Assembly (NCBI GenBank): GCA_963678445.1
Contig: OY782877.1
Span: 62,001 to 126,000, forward strand
Direction of reading: 5' to 3'
DNA: 64,000 nt
From: G963678445 sp963678445
GTDB taxonomy: Bacteria; Hydrogenedentota; Hydrogenedentia; Hydrogenedentales; G963678445
The position numbers were made by a program, and so were the translations under genes. Positions 52,088 to 61,143 of the stretch are shown here, piece by piece (position 1 is the first letter of the stretch; each line of letters opens with the position of its first letter). Under the pieces are notes generated by a model that worked only from the letters and a program-made list of their open reading frames with translations, ran no database searches and was not told where the DNA came from.

Positions 52088-53155
52088 CTAGCGAACAATA
52101 AAGTCCGTCTGCATGTCCGATAGATTGCCGTGAATATATACACGCTGCATCGTAAAATCTGCCGTGCCCATGAAGTCAGTCCAATCTTTCGATACCGATT
52201 TCAACTCCTTCGGTGTCACGCTTACGCCCTTCTCACGCTTTACCGCAAATTGCAGATCGTCATAAGAGGAAACCGGCTCCTGTGTCAAAAGCAGTAAATC
52301 CACCTTGGTTTTTCCTGTTTCAAGCGTGGAAATCTGTAGGGGGTAATACACATTCTTCGACTCAAAGCGGTATTCAATCGGTTCTTTGCTCTGTAAATCA
52401 TTCGTGGCAAGAATCGTGTCGAAAACAAACCAGTTATACCTACGCTCAAGATAGGCATTGATGACATCGAGAAAACGCGGATCAATCTGTGGCTTAATTG
52501 CCTTCTGTTCGCGTAAAAATTTCATGACCCATTCCGCGAAATAATCAGGACGAATCACCCGGACTACAGTCACGTTATGGGCGCCCATCTTTTTCGAAAA
52601 GGTAATATCCGCCACATCGTCCGGTAATGTAACATTGGCGACACCGCCCCCAGACGCCACCTGCCACATACTTTTATCGATAAGGAGACGCTGCATCTTC
52701 TCAAACGTTTCAAAATCGCCCAACTTTACAGTCGGTTCTGTTGGAAAAGGAATAACCTCGAGAATCGGCGAAGGTTGCGAAGTCTTAATCTCCGTTGAAA
52801 GCAGTAAGATCTCCTCCTTGCCATTCCACAAGATAATCCCCCGCTGTCCCGGTTCATAGACCACCACTTTAAGTGGATCAAAGTTCACATCCGCTTCTCC
52901 AGCCGCCTCAAGCACCATACTCATTTCTTTTCTTATATCCCACGGTGCTGAATACGGTATCGAACCACAATCCCCCTGAGCGCTTCCCCCCATCCCCAAA
53001 ACAACAGTGCTTAGTAACAAGGCCATTACGTTCGTGACCGAAATCTGAAAAGTTGTCCTAAAAGACGAAATTTTGTTTCGCTCAGGGGTGGTACGGACCA
53101 TACCTCCTGCTTGTGGTCGCTGAACCACGTTAGAGCAACGGCAATGAATGTGCAT
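52088..53155 (-). CDS. DUF2330-like secreted protein whose 5' end contains an in-frame repeat element
   Basis: From the ATG at 53155, which has AGGAG seven bases upstream, the frame is open for 355 residues. Residues 8-42 are encoded by dispersed repeat copy H. Residue 44 is a second Met that begins a normal signal peptide (MALLLSTVVLGMGGSAQG), followed by CGSIPYSAPW, EPGQRGIILWNGKEEILLL and FPTEPTVKLGDFETFEKMQ, which resemble DUF2330. The ATG for that Met (53026) has no ribosome site. The repeat thus seems to have separated the ribosome site from the signal peptide. The product may be made with an N-terminal extension or be poorly expressed. Confidence 0.72.
   Translation of the reverse strand: MHIHCRCSNVVQRPQAGGMVRTTPERNKISSFRTTFQISVTNVMALLLSTVVLGMGGSAQGDCGSIPYSAPWDIRKEMSMVLEAAGEADVNFDPLKVVVYEPGQRGIILWNGKEEILLLSTEIKTSQPSPILEVIPFPTEPTVKLGDFETFEKMQRLLIDKSMWQVASGGGVANVTLPDDVADITFSKKMGAHNVTVVRVIRPDYFAEWVMKFLREQKAIKPQIDPRFLDVINAYLERRYNWFVFDTILATNDLQSKEPIEYRFESKNVYYPLQISTLETGKTKVDLLLLTQEPVSSYDDLQFAVKREKGVSVTPKELKSVSKDWTDFMGTADFTMQRVYIHGNLSDMQTDFIVR
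53034..53135 (+). repeat. Dispersed hairpin repeat, copy H, inside a coding frame
   Basis: It begins GTGACCGAAATCTGAAAAG, then TTGTCCTAAAAGACGAAAT, CAGGGGTGGTACGGACCATA and the terminal GTGGTC-GCTG-AACCAC, then GTTAG. ACGTT occurs at both edges (53028-53032 and just after the hairpin), possibly a target duplication. It overlaps codons 8-42 of the DUF2330-like gene in antisense orientation. Confidence 0.85.
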
Positions 53156-53360
53156 TGTTCATCTCCTGTCGTTTATTCCCCAATAGGCCACCATCTCTAT
53201 TTGAGTATACACCACCTCCAGCTTTTTTATTCGAAAAAATTTCCTACCTTATCCCCACGGGGAACTAAAAAATAAGAAAAGTTTTAAATACGAAAATACT
53301 ATACAAAAAAGAGTGGAAGAACGATTAGAATCTGGTGCTGGTTGTAACGCGGCTTCACTT

Positions 53361-54032
53361 TCAGGTGCAGATGTGGCCTTGGGAGAGTTCATAGCTGTGT
53401 GAGCCGATGTCGATCAGGGCGGGATCGTGGGTTACCAGCAGAAGCGTAGCCCCTGCCTGGTGTTCTTCACGAAGACATTGAGCGATAATGGCGCTGTTGT
53501 GAGGATCCAGATTGCCGGTAGGCTCGTCGGCTAGAATTAGTTTCGGTTTGCAGATAAGGGTGCGCGCCAGGGCGGCCCGCTGTTGTTCGCCCACGCTCAG
53601 TTCGTTGGGGTAATGCTGCAAGCGTGCATCTAATTCGAGGCGTTTCGCCAAGGTCTCCAGCGCCTCTTTCCCCTTGTGTCGTTGTCGAAACGAAAGCGGC
53701 AGCAGAATATTCTCCCGCACGGTCAGGTAAGGCATCAGATGAAACTTCTGAAAGATAAAACCAACGGTGCGACGACGGAAGCGGTTGCGCCAAAGGGAAC
53801 TACGCCGGTATATATCGGTATTTTCGTAGGAAACACTACCGGAACTTGGCGCGAGCATCGCGCCGAGGGTTAGCAGCAATGTACTTTTCCCACTACCACT
53901 CGCCCCGTGAAAAACGGCGAAGTCGCCTTGTGAAATGCTAAGGGAAACCTGGTCTAACGCATGCACCAGTACCGTCTCGCCAGCGCTCACACGTTTATGA
54001 TAGCTTTTGCTTACTTGATCCAAGGTCAACAT
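53361..54032 (-). CDS. ABC transporter ATP-binding protein (LolD/MacB type)
   Basis: A 223-residue ATPase: Walker A GASGSGKST, Q-loop FIFQKFHLMPYLT, signature LSVGEQQRAALAR, Walker B LILADEPTGNLD and switch His in LLVTHDP. The GNLD after Walker B is typical of the LolD/FtsE/MacB class, which powers mechanotransmission rather than transport through the membrane helices. The ATG at 54032 has GGAGGAG about nine bases upstream. It follows its permease gene by four bases. It probably drives lipoprotein release, peptide export or cell-wall hydrolase control. Confidence 0.92.
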   Translation of the reverse strand: MLTLDQVSKSYHKRVSAGETVLVHALDQVSLSISQGDFAVFHGASGSGKSTLLLTLGAMLAPSSGSVSYENTDIYRRSSLWRNRFRRRTVGFIFQKFHLMPYLTVRENILLPLSFRQRHKGKEALETLAKRLELDARLQHYPNELSVGEQQRAALARTLICKPKLILADEPTGNLDPHNSAIIAQCLREEHQAGATLLLVTHDPALIDIGSHSYELSQGHICT

Positions 54033-54036
54033 CGTA

Positions 54037-55185
54037 CTACTCCTCCCGCAACGTTGCACTGGGGTCGGTCCAGATCAATTTCACTATTAATGGCATTTGC
54101 GCCGCCAATGCAACGACTAAGGTACGAAAAGCGACCGGCGGATAATTTGACCAAAGTATACGAATCGCGCGTGTGTTGCTTACCAGAAAATCGGCATTGT
54201 AGGACACGGAGAGATGGGAGCCAATTGCAAACCCCAATGCCGAAGCCGCCAACGCTAGTAGTGCCATTTTGAATAGATACAAGGTGATGATATAGGGGTA
54301 GCCAAAGCCCAACGCTGTAAACATGCCAATTTCCCGTTTACGCTCCGTCACCTCCTGCACACCCGTAATCGCAATAATCAGCAAAGTAATCGTCAGCACC
54401 ATGGCCAACAGGGCATGCAACAGACGCGCTGTCGTATCCCGGGCAAAGTAGCGCCCCGTTGCAATATTCATCTTGCGGATTTGTCGGAAACCGGGCAAGA
54501 CCTTGGGCAGTTCACGGTCCTGATAGGCCCCAATCCCCTCCAATGATTTTCCATGCAGACATTCAAAGGAGAGAATAAGATTTATTTTTCCAGGCAACTC
54601 AAACAGGCGTTGCGCATCCTTCAGGGGCATATACACACGAAAATCCTGCTCGTCGCCTTGGGGGGGTAACACCTCATGCAGTGTAAACGGGCTCCCCAAG
54701 ATATCCAGCGTCTCCCCCACTCCTCGCTGTAAACGCGCCGCCACGGTAGCCCCTATGCGTAACTGGCCCGGCTTTAAGGGAAGGATGAGATCGTTCCCCT
54801 TCTCCTTCGACTCATCGCCCCGATTCACCGGCTCTATCCCCGTAAGCAAACATTCCACGTTCGCTATCATCACACGACGCTGCAACACGGAGACATAATA
54901 CTTTGACGCCAGATGCCGTGCCTGCGCCAAAGTTTTTGTCGTAGATTCGTCAAAAAGCATCTGGTCATCAGTGCACAAATATACCTGTAACGGGTCCGCT
55001 TCATCGGGCAAAACCAACAGATTATGTCCCATTCGTTTCATGATGATCTGCATCGAACGATTGGAAAAACTGCTGGTGTTCTCCAGATAGACATACAAGG
55101 TTACCAACGCCGTCAGCGTCAGAAGGATCAACACCGTCACCCCCCACCGATATCGGGCCTGCTTTAACACAATACGTATAAACAT
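54037..55185 (-). CDS. ABC transporter permease (MacB/FtsX family)
   Basis: A 382-residue protein with the MacB-type layout: one N-terminal helix (GVTVLILLTLTALVTLYVYL), a large periplasmic domain (residues about 38-260) and three C-terminal helices (LLHALLAMVLTITLLIIAIT, FKMALLALAASALGFAIG and a last one near FRTLVVALAAQMPLIV). TERKREIGMFTALGFG is the coupling FtsX motif. It partners the following ATPase. The DUF1460 gene lies upstream on the same strand, 42 bases away, and may supply an exported substrate or cell-wall function. Confidence 0.88.
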   Translation of the reverse strand: MFIRIVLKQARYRWGVTVLILLTLTALVTLYVYLENTSSFSNRSMQIIMKRMGHNLLVLPDEADPLQVYLCTDDQMLFDESTTKTLAQARHLASKYYVSVLQRRVMIANVECLLTGIEPVNRGDESKEKGNDLILPLKPGQLRIGATVAARLQRGVGETLDILGSPFTLHEVLPPQGDEQDFRVYMPLKDAQRLFELPGKINLILSFECLHGKSLEGIGAYQDRELPKVLPGFRQIRKMNIATGRYFARDTTARLLHALLAMVLTITLLIIAITGVQEVTERKREIGMFTALGFGYPYIITLYLFKMALLALAASALGFAIGSHLSVSYNADFLVSNTRAIRILWSNYPPVAFRTLVVALAAQMPLIVKLIWTDPSATLREE

Positions 55186-55227
55186 AACGCTCTCTCTATT
55201 CCGTCATTCCCGAACCCAAGCCCAGCA

Positions 55228-56016
55228 CTACGGTTTCGTACAAGGGGGTGCTTGTGGACTATAGACAGCATAGCCCAGATAGCGGGTCTCTTTTTCCCGA
55301 CAATAGCTTAGAAAATTTGTCGCGACGACTTCTTTTGCCGATGAACTGGCATGGTATAACCTGGGGCCGTCCCCCTCTGCTCCCTCAAGCAATACTCCTA
55401 CGTGCAGCGCAAACAGCCAGTCTATTTTTCCGATAAAAACCACCAACGACGGTGTCGGCAGCTTCTTCACCGTATCGGCATCCGTATCAATGGGCAGATA
55501 ATTCAATGTGACCGCCCTATCCGGAATACCCTCTCCCAACGCAGGGGCCTTTACACGCTTAAAAAAGTCTTTCTTGCTAATCGTGCGCGTCAGGCTCTCC
55601 CCCTTGGGCGTTACCGCACGACACCAGGAATTTGCCTCCAGCCAATCCGCAACCATAAAATGGTTACGCGACTCAAAGCCAACCTTTCCATCACGATAGC
55701 GAATATGCTGCAGACAATCAAAGGCCTGCGCATAGGTCTGCGAGGCCGCCAGCGCCAAACTCTGCTCCACAAACGTCACACAATCCACCCGGCATAAATC
55801 TATCAACGGATCCGTATCATACTTCCCCGTCGGCCCCTCGCCCAATGGCCCATCCACATACGTCAGTCCTGCGCTATCTCGCACCACCGACTCAAAACGC
55901 ACCTCAAAAGAATCCGAACCCGACGGCAAAGTCTGCAAATATGCCGTTACCTGCGCTGACTCCATCTCACATAACGATGCACCTAACAACGCCATAATCA
56001 CAAAACAACAGGCCAT
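55228..56016 (-). CDS. DUF1460 (NlpC/P60-like amidase) exported protein
   Basis: A 262-residue protein with an N-terminal hydrophobic signal (CCFVIMALLGASLCEM) and a DUF1460 domain: LCRVDCVTFVEQSLALAAS with the predicted nucleophile Cys, IRYRDGKVGFESRNHFMVADW, and LFALHVGVL with the catalytic His. Members act as N-acetylmuramoyl-L-alanine amidase-like cell-wall enzymes. It is upstream of the ABC pair on the same strand, which fits a cell-wall or envelope operon. The start is ATG at 56016, and no better site is seen. The upstream gap to recA is divergent and 260 bases long. Confidence 0.83.
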   Translation of the reverse strand: MACCFVIMALLGASLCEMESAQVTAYLQTLPSGSDSFEVRFESVVRDSAGLTYVDGPLGEGPTGKYDTDPLIDLCRVDCVTFVEQSLALAASQTYAQAFDCLQHIRYRDGKVGFESRNHFMVADWLEANSWCRAVTPKGESLTRTISKKDFFKRVKAPALGEGIPDRAVTLNYLPIDTDADTVKKLPTPSLVVFIGKIDWLFALHVGVLLEGAEGDGPRLYHASSSAKEVVATNFLSYCREKETRYLGYAVYSPQAPPCTKP

Positions 56017-56244
56017 TGACCCCGCCTCCTTTCCGGGTTAGTATTTTAAAAACACCGCGAATCATAGCACGCCCCCATGGACATGGTACAGCAGAAGGGG
56101 GTACAATCCAACAAGCTTGACTTGGCATTACACATATGGCACCATAGGCGCATAGTGAATTTTTTTTCAGTGTATTCATAAACAAGTGCACTGATAAAAA
56201 AACAATCGGGTTGCAGTTGCAAACGGTAGAGCCCATAGGGTTGT

Positions 56245-56260
56245 GTGGTTTTTAAACCAC
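56245..56260. promoter_or_regulatory. Palindrome in the recA leader
   Basis: GTGGTTT-TT-AAACCAC has perfect 7-bp arms, 18-33 bases before the recA ATG. It may be an SOS-type operator or a small leader hairpin. Its arms do not match the E. coli or Gram-positive LexA box. Confidence 0.35.
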
Positions 56261-56277
56261 TAGAAAGGAACAAAGGC

Positions 56278-57333
56278 ATGGCGGTGACAAGAGACGACAA
56301 GGCAAAAACCAAAGCCTTAGACATTGCAGTAGCGCAATTGGAAAAACAGTTTGGCCGGGGCACTTTGGTGCGGTTGGGCGACGACAATTTTGCACAAGGC
56401 GTGCGCTCTATCTCGACCGGTAGTCTCTCTCTGGATATCGCCACCGGTGTAGGCGGTCTTCCCTGTGGTCGTGTCGTCGAAATTTTCGGCCCTGAATCAT
56501 CTGGTAAAACCACCCTTGCCTTGCATGTAGTCGCCAATGCACAACGACAAGGCGGCATCGCCTGTTATATTGACGCTGAACATGCGCTGGACCCCTCCTT
56601 TTCTACTAAAATCGGTGTAGATATCGATAACTTGCTGGTATCCCAACCCGACACCGCTGAGCAATCCCTGGAAATCTGTGAGAGCTTGGTACGTAGTAAC
56701 GCCGTCGACGTCATTGTCATCGACTCCGTGGCCGCCATGGTTCCCAAAGCAGAAGTCGAAGGCGAAATGGGCGATTCTCACGTCGGTTTGCAAGCCCGCC
56801 TTATGTCGCAAGCGCTGCGCAAACTCACCGCCGTCATTAGCCGTTCCAAAACCTTGGTCATCTTTATCAATCAGATTCGTGAAAAAATCGGTGTCATGTT
56901 CGGAAGCCCCGAAACCACTACTGGCGGTCGTGCGCTGAAATTCTACTCCAGCATGCGGCTGGACATTCGCCGTATCTCTACTCTGAAAGACAAAGACAGC
57001 AGCGTTGGCAACCGGGTACGCGTCAAAGTAGTTAAAAACAAGCTCAGCGCCCCCTTCCGCCAGGCTGAATTCGACATCCTGTTCAACGAAGGCATCTCCA
57101 AAGAAGGCGACCTGCTAGACTTGGCTATCGACGAAAAAATCATACAAAAAAGCGGTGCATGGTTTTCCATGAACGGCGAGAACCTGGGCCAGGGTAGAGA
57201 AAACACACGCCAGTACCTGCGGGAACGCCCCGAACTTTGCGAACAGTTACGCAAACAAATTGTACAGGCCAAAGGCTTACTTTGGGCGGGTGCGCTAGAA
57301 ACGGAACAAAACGAGGCCGCCCCTGAAGAGTAA
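56278..57333 (+). CDS. recA: Recombinase A
   Basis: A 351-residue RecA, the strand-exchange ATPase of homologous recombination and SOS induction. Walker A is GPESSGKTTLALH, followed by CYIDAEHALDP, VIVIDSVAAMVPKAE, VIFINQIREKIGVMFG with the L2 region, and TTTGGRALKFYSS. The N-terminal polymerisation segment and an acidic C-terminus (EQNEAAPEE) are present. AAAGGAACAAAGG gives the ribosome site for the ATG at 56278. Fourteen bases separate its stop from the AsmA-like gene. recX is not next to it. Confidence 0.97.
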   Translation: MAVTRDDKAKTKALDIAVAQLEKQFGRGTLVRLGDDNFAQGVRSISTGSLSLDIATGVGGLPCGRVVEIFGPESSGKTTLALHVVANAQRQGGIACYIDAEHALDPSFSTKIGVDIDNLLVSQPDTAEQSLEICESLVRSNAVDVIVIDSVAAMVPKAEVEGEMGDSHVGLQARLMSQALRKLTAVISRSKTLVIFINQIREKIGVMFGSPETTTGGRALKFYSSMRLDIRRISTLKDKDSSVGNRVRVKVVKNKLSAPFRQAEFDILFNEGISKEGDLLDLAIDEKIIQKSGAWFSMNGENLGQGRENTRQYLRERPELCEQLRKQIVQAKGLLWAGALETEQNEAAPEE

Positions 57334-57346
57334 GCAGCACAGCGTT

Positions 57347-60300
57347 ATGCACATGCAAGAGCAGGAACATGACTTTCAACATGGGCGCCGCATGCGGCTT
57401 GCCCTGCTACTGTTATTACTGCTTACCGTTGCATTTTCCGCCACAACGCTTGTTCTCAAATATAAACTGGAGGACCTGCGTAGCTATATTCAGGCCCAGA
57501 TGGAAGAACGTATCGGAGGTCGTTTACAAGCGGAATCTATCCGGGTAAACGGCCTTCGTGGCTTACGCATTCACCAGTTGGAGGCCCAGTTTACCCCCAA
57601 AAAAGGGCCTGCCTTTTCCATCAAAGCACCGGACGTTTACATTGACATCAATCTGGTCGATTTACTGTATGGACAACTTGCCATCCAACAAATTCAGCTC
57701 GATCAGGCGCAACTACATATCAAACGCCCGGATAACCAAAACTGGTTCAGCCAGGATACGCAGTCCTCGTGGTTTCCCGATGGATTTACCCCCTTTGGCT
57801 TTCGTGTTATTGGGAAAAACTGTCATTTACACATTCAAAATCTACTCAACGATACACATCTACACCTTGAACAGCTAAATTTCGACGTATCCACCCTTTC
57901 CAACGCACCCGACCTACGCGCCAAACTTACGGGGACACTGAGCGGCACAGAAAAGCATCAGCTACAAATGGATATACGGTATGCGAGCCTGAATAACTTT
58001 GATATACGCATACAAAACGACGCCCTTTCCCTGCGAGAACTGCGCCCCTATCTCCCCGATGAGGCCCTCAACCTTTTTGGCTCAGGTATTTTTTCCCAGA
58101 ACATACGTATTGCAGGCCACCCTAATGACACCTTTGTTATTTCGATGGAAATGCCTTTTGAACAGCTCACCTTCCAACGTCAGCCCGCTTTACTTCGTCC
58201 CTTTTCCGGACTTCTTACCACATTGGCCCACTACAATCTGAAAGAGCACCTGCTCACCCTGACCACCGCCACCGCACGCACTGGCGAACTCACCGGAAGC
58301 GTGGAAGGAACCATTTCCTTCGCCGAAAAAATACCCCATTTCGCCCTCTCACTGGAATCGGATCGCCTCCCCATCAACGAACGACTCGACAAAGCCCTTC
58401 AACAAAAAGTGGAAGGGATTGGTGAACTGAGTCTTCATCTGGCTGACACCTACGGTATACATATTGGGCTGCAAGGCACGCTCGAAAAACCCGTATTCAC
58501 CATCGAGGCAGGCGTCAATGCGGGTATTGTAAACTTCAATCCCAAAGCCCCCCATATGCCCCGTGCCGAATTGGAGTTCAGCACGCTAAAACTCCTCTGG
58601 GATTCAGAAACCGCCCAGCCTACAGGTAGCCTGATACTAACCAACGGTATTGTGGAACAAAAAAATGGCGGCCTAAAAGCGGAAAAGGTAAACGGCACCT
58701 TAAAACTCGAAGGACACGCGCTGACTCTGGAGCCTTTTAGTGCACAGATTGCGGGCAATCCTATCGTCGGACATGGACAGTATAACCTGGATACCACTGA
58801 AGGCGCATTTTCAATCAATGGGACTTTAAGTGAAATCGAAAATATCGTCGCGCTACAACGGCTCAAAAAACTTTCCCTGGCAGGCGCTGTCAACCTCCGT
58901 TGTGATGCGACCATCACCCCAAACAAATGTAGTATGGACGCCTCCATGGAACTTACCCAAAGTCAAATTGAGTACGACTGGTGGTTTCGAAAAACATTGG
59001 GAACAGGGGCAACGCTCAAAAATATGCATGTTGAGCTTATTCCCAAAAAGACCATGACTATCACTGGGGATGCGACCATAGACACGACACAACTGGCCTT
59101 CCAGTATGAAAATGTCTACCGGGATGGACAGTGGCGTATCGAAAAGAACCATGTCGACGCAAACCCGGTTGATGTTGTTAGCGCAGGCAAATGTCTGCGG
59201 ATTCCCTACACTGCCACGGGCGGCGTCGGAACCGATGGCTTTTTCGATTTAGAACATGTTGCGGATACCCTGAAAGGACACCGCGACCGCATCGGCGGCA
59301 GGCTGGATGAAGTCGCCTTCCTCGCCCATGGCGAAAAAACGCCGCTCCGCTGCAAAAATATCATTGTAGATGTCCAAACTGACAACAGCCTGCCGGACAA
59401 ACTTACCGGCACGATGCGTATTGATGCCGAAGAAGCCTCGATACCTCCCTTTGGCGAAAAATGGCTGCTCCCCCTACGTCCGGACGACCCTGAACTAAAT
59501 GCCAAATTTCCACCCAAAACCCACAATTGGACGTATGAGCTAAAGGCGAAAAAAATAGCACTACGCCATGGCAAGGGGAAAACTTTGTCGGAACCGCCTT
59601 TGCCACCCCTACTGAAACCGGACTATCCAAATTCAGTGCAGATATCGAAGGCGGTCATATCGAGGGCAATTTCAAACATGAAAAGTCCGACAATATCGAT
59701 ACGCTCGCTGCAAAATGGAACAATGTACCCGCGCACTATTTTATAAAACACCTGAACTTTTCCGAAATGCTTTCCGGGCGTATGAATGGTGAAGTTGAAT
59801 ACAGCGTAGACCGGGATGATCCCGGCACCCTGAAGGGAAAAGGCTATTTCGAGATTAACGACGGGCGTTTCAGCGCAGACTTCATCTTTGCGCAATTGGA
59901 AAAACAATTGGGTGGAGAAATGAGTTCATTGCCCCCATCGCTAAATTTTTCCCGGCTTAACGCCCAACTTTCCTTTAACGGCGATACGGTGCGCACCCCC
60001 ACTCTCCTACTTGAATCCCAAGGCATTACCATCCGGGGAAAAGGCCAATTTATCAAAGACGGCGACATGGATTACGAATTACAGGTTGCCATCTCACCCG
60101 ATGTCGCACAAAAAATCCCGCTACTCCGCGACAGCTTTAACGTAGGGGGGCATAAACTCACCCAAAACGATATCGAACTCACTTTCCATGTCAATGGCCC
60201 CACCTTTAACCCCAGCAGCGCCGTCGCTGAACTACCTCCCGTTGGGGTTACCTTAGTTAGTGGTGCAGTGGAAGTTACCAGCGACGCCATAAAAGTCATT

Positions 60301-60372
60301 GATATTCCTAGACAAATCCTGGTCGATCTGTTTAAGATCGGGGGAGGAATCGTAGGTGTAGGAAAGCAGTAG
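57347..60372 (+). pseudogene. AsmA/DUF3971-like envelope protein, split by a single frameshift
   Basis: Two open frames form one gene: 57347-59746 and, in the -1 frame, through to 60372. The first starts with a cytoplasmic tail and a membrane helix (LALLLLLLLTVAFSATTLVL), followed by AsmA-like beta-rich repeats (ERIGGRLQAESIRVNGLRGL). In the second frame the sequence continues in register right after the RHGKG codons (ENFVGTAFATPTETGLS) and ends with an AsmA-like C-terminus (ISPDVAQKIPLLRDSFNVGG). One base appears lost in the GGGGAAAA run at 59575-59582. The 0-frame continuation, about 55 residues, is not family-like. It may be a real mutation or a sequencing error. The full length would be about 1,000 residues. 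Confidence 0.8.
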
Positions 60373-60396
60373 TACAAAAAAAGACCTGCGAATGAA

Positions 60397-60546
60397 GCGA
60401 TAGCACGCCTGTCATTTCCTTAAATGCCTGGCTACACAAGCAGGAGGGAGACTTTTTTGCTATCGATGAACCAGCAAAATGCCGGTATTTTTCAAAACGC
60501 AGGATAGCTCCAGCCAGGCACCTGAAAAATCACAAACAACTCTCCC
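60397..60546 (+). ncRNA. Candidate structured leader RNA with interleaved and alternative stems
   Basis: In the 200-base gap before the small Cys-rich gene, CGATAGCA (60398-60405) pairs with TGCTATCG (60458-60465), and TGCCTGGCT (60425-60433) pairs with AGCCAGGCA (60512-60520). These stems interleave, as in a pseudoknot. GCTATC (60459-60464) can also pair with GATAGC just upstream of the second arm, and GGGAGA (60446-60451) with TCTCCC (60541-60546). No known class was recognised. Confidence 0.3.
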
Positions 60547-60573
60547 TTGAAAGTAGTAGAACGGAAGTAGAGA

Positions 60574-61143
60574 ATGGATATTAAGATTGGTCGAAGCGCA
60601 CATCAATGTGTCGCTTGTGAAAAAGCCTTCGAGCATGAAGAAGGCATGTATTCACTTGTTCGCATCGAAGAAAAAATGTTGGTACGCGAGGATTATTGTC
60701 AAAATTGCTGGAGCCGCGAAAGGAGTAAACAGGCCTATTCCTGCTGGACCCCAAAGTATTACGATCCCAAAGTTGCAGAACAGGAGCCTGCAGAGGTATT
60801 CTCTCCACTACGACAACTATTTTATGAAGCAGTAGAATCAGAGGAACGCTTGGAACGTGCCAAGGCTTTTCTTGCCGCACAGCTATTGCGACGGCAAAAA
60901 GTTTTTCGACAGATTAAGGAATCCGATGAGGGCGAAGGCGAGGAAAAGATCATCCTCTATTCTGATCGCATTGGGAACCGCCTTATTGAGGTCCGCGACC
61001 CGAATTTTGCTTTCTCAGAACTGGAGGAAGCTCGAGGCTTGCTTATGACGCGGCTACAGGAACTAGAACAGCCGCAAGAGGAAGCCGAGGACGAAAAAAA
61101 GGAAGAAAACGGAGACGATGGCGCCTCAAAAGACAAAAAATAA
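60574..61143 (+). CDS. Small cysteine-rich protein with acidic tail, unknown function
   Basis: A 189-residue protein. Its N-terminus has two CxxC pairs, CVACEKAF and CQNCWSRERS, about 30 residues apart, a likely zinc ribbon. The middle is helical (AVESEERLERAKAFLAAQLL, RRQKVFRQI), and the C-terminal 25 residues are acidic and Lys-rich (EAEDEKKEENGDDG). I do not recognise the family. GGAAG lies upstream of the ATG. Its 3' end overlaps the next gene by 26 bases. Confidence 0.72.
   Translation: MDIKIGRSAHQCVACEKAFEHEEGMYSLVRIEEKMLVREDYCQNCWSRERSKQAYSCWTPKYYDPKVAEQEPAEVFSPLRQLFYEAVESEERLERAKAFLAAQLLRRQKVFRQIKESDEGEGEEKIILYSDRIGNRLIEVRDPNFAFSELEEARGLLMTRLQELEQPQEEAEDEKKEENGDDGASKDKK

Noticed and set aside
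59575..59585. Programmed -1 frameshift in the AsmA-like gene
   Set aside because: The zero-frame codons AAG GGG AAA do not fit a slippery heptamer with re-pairing in both sites, and no downstream stem was recognised.
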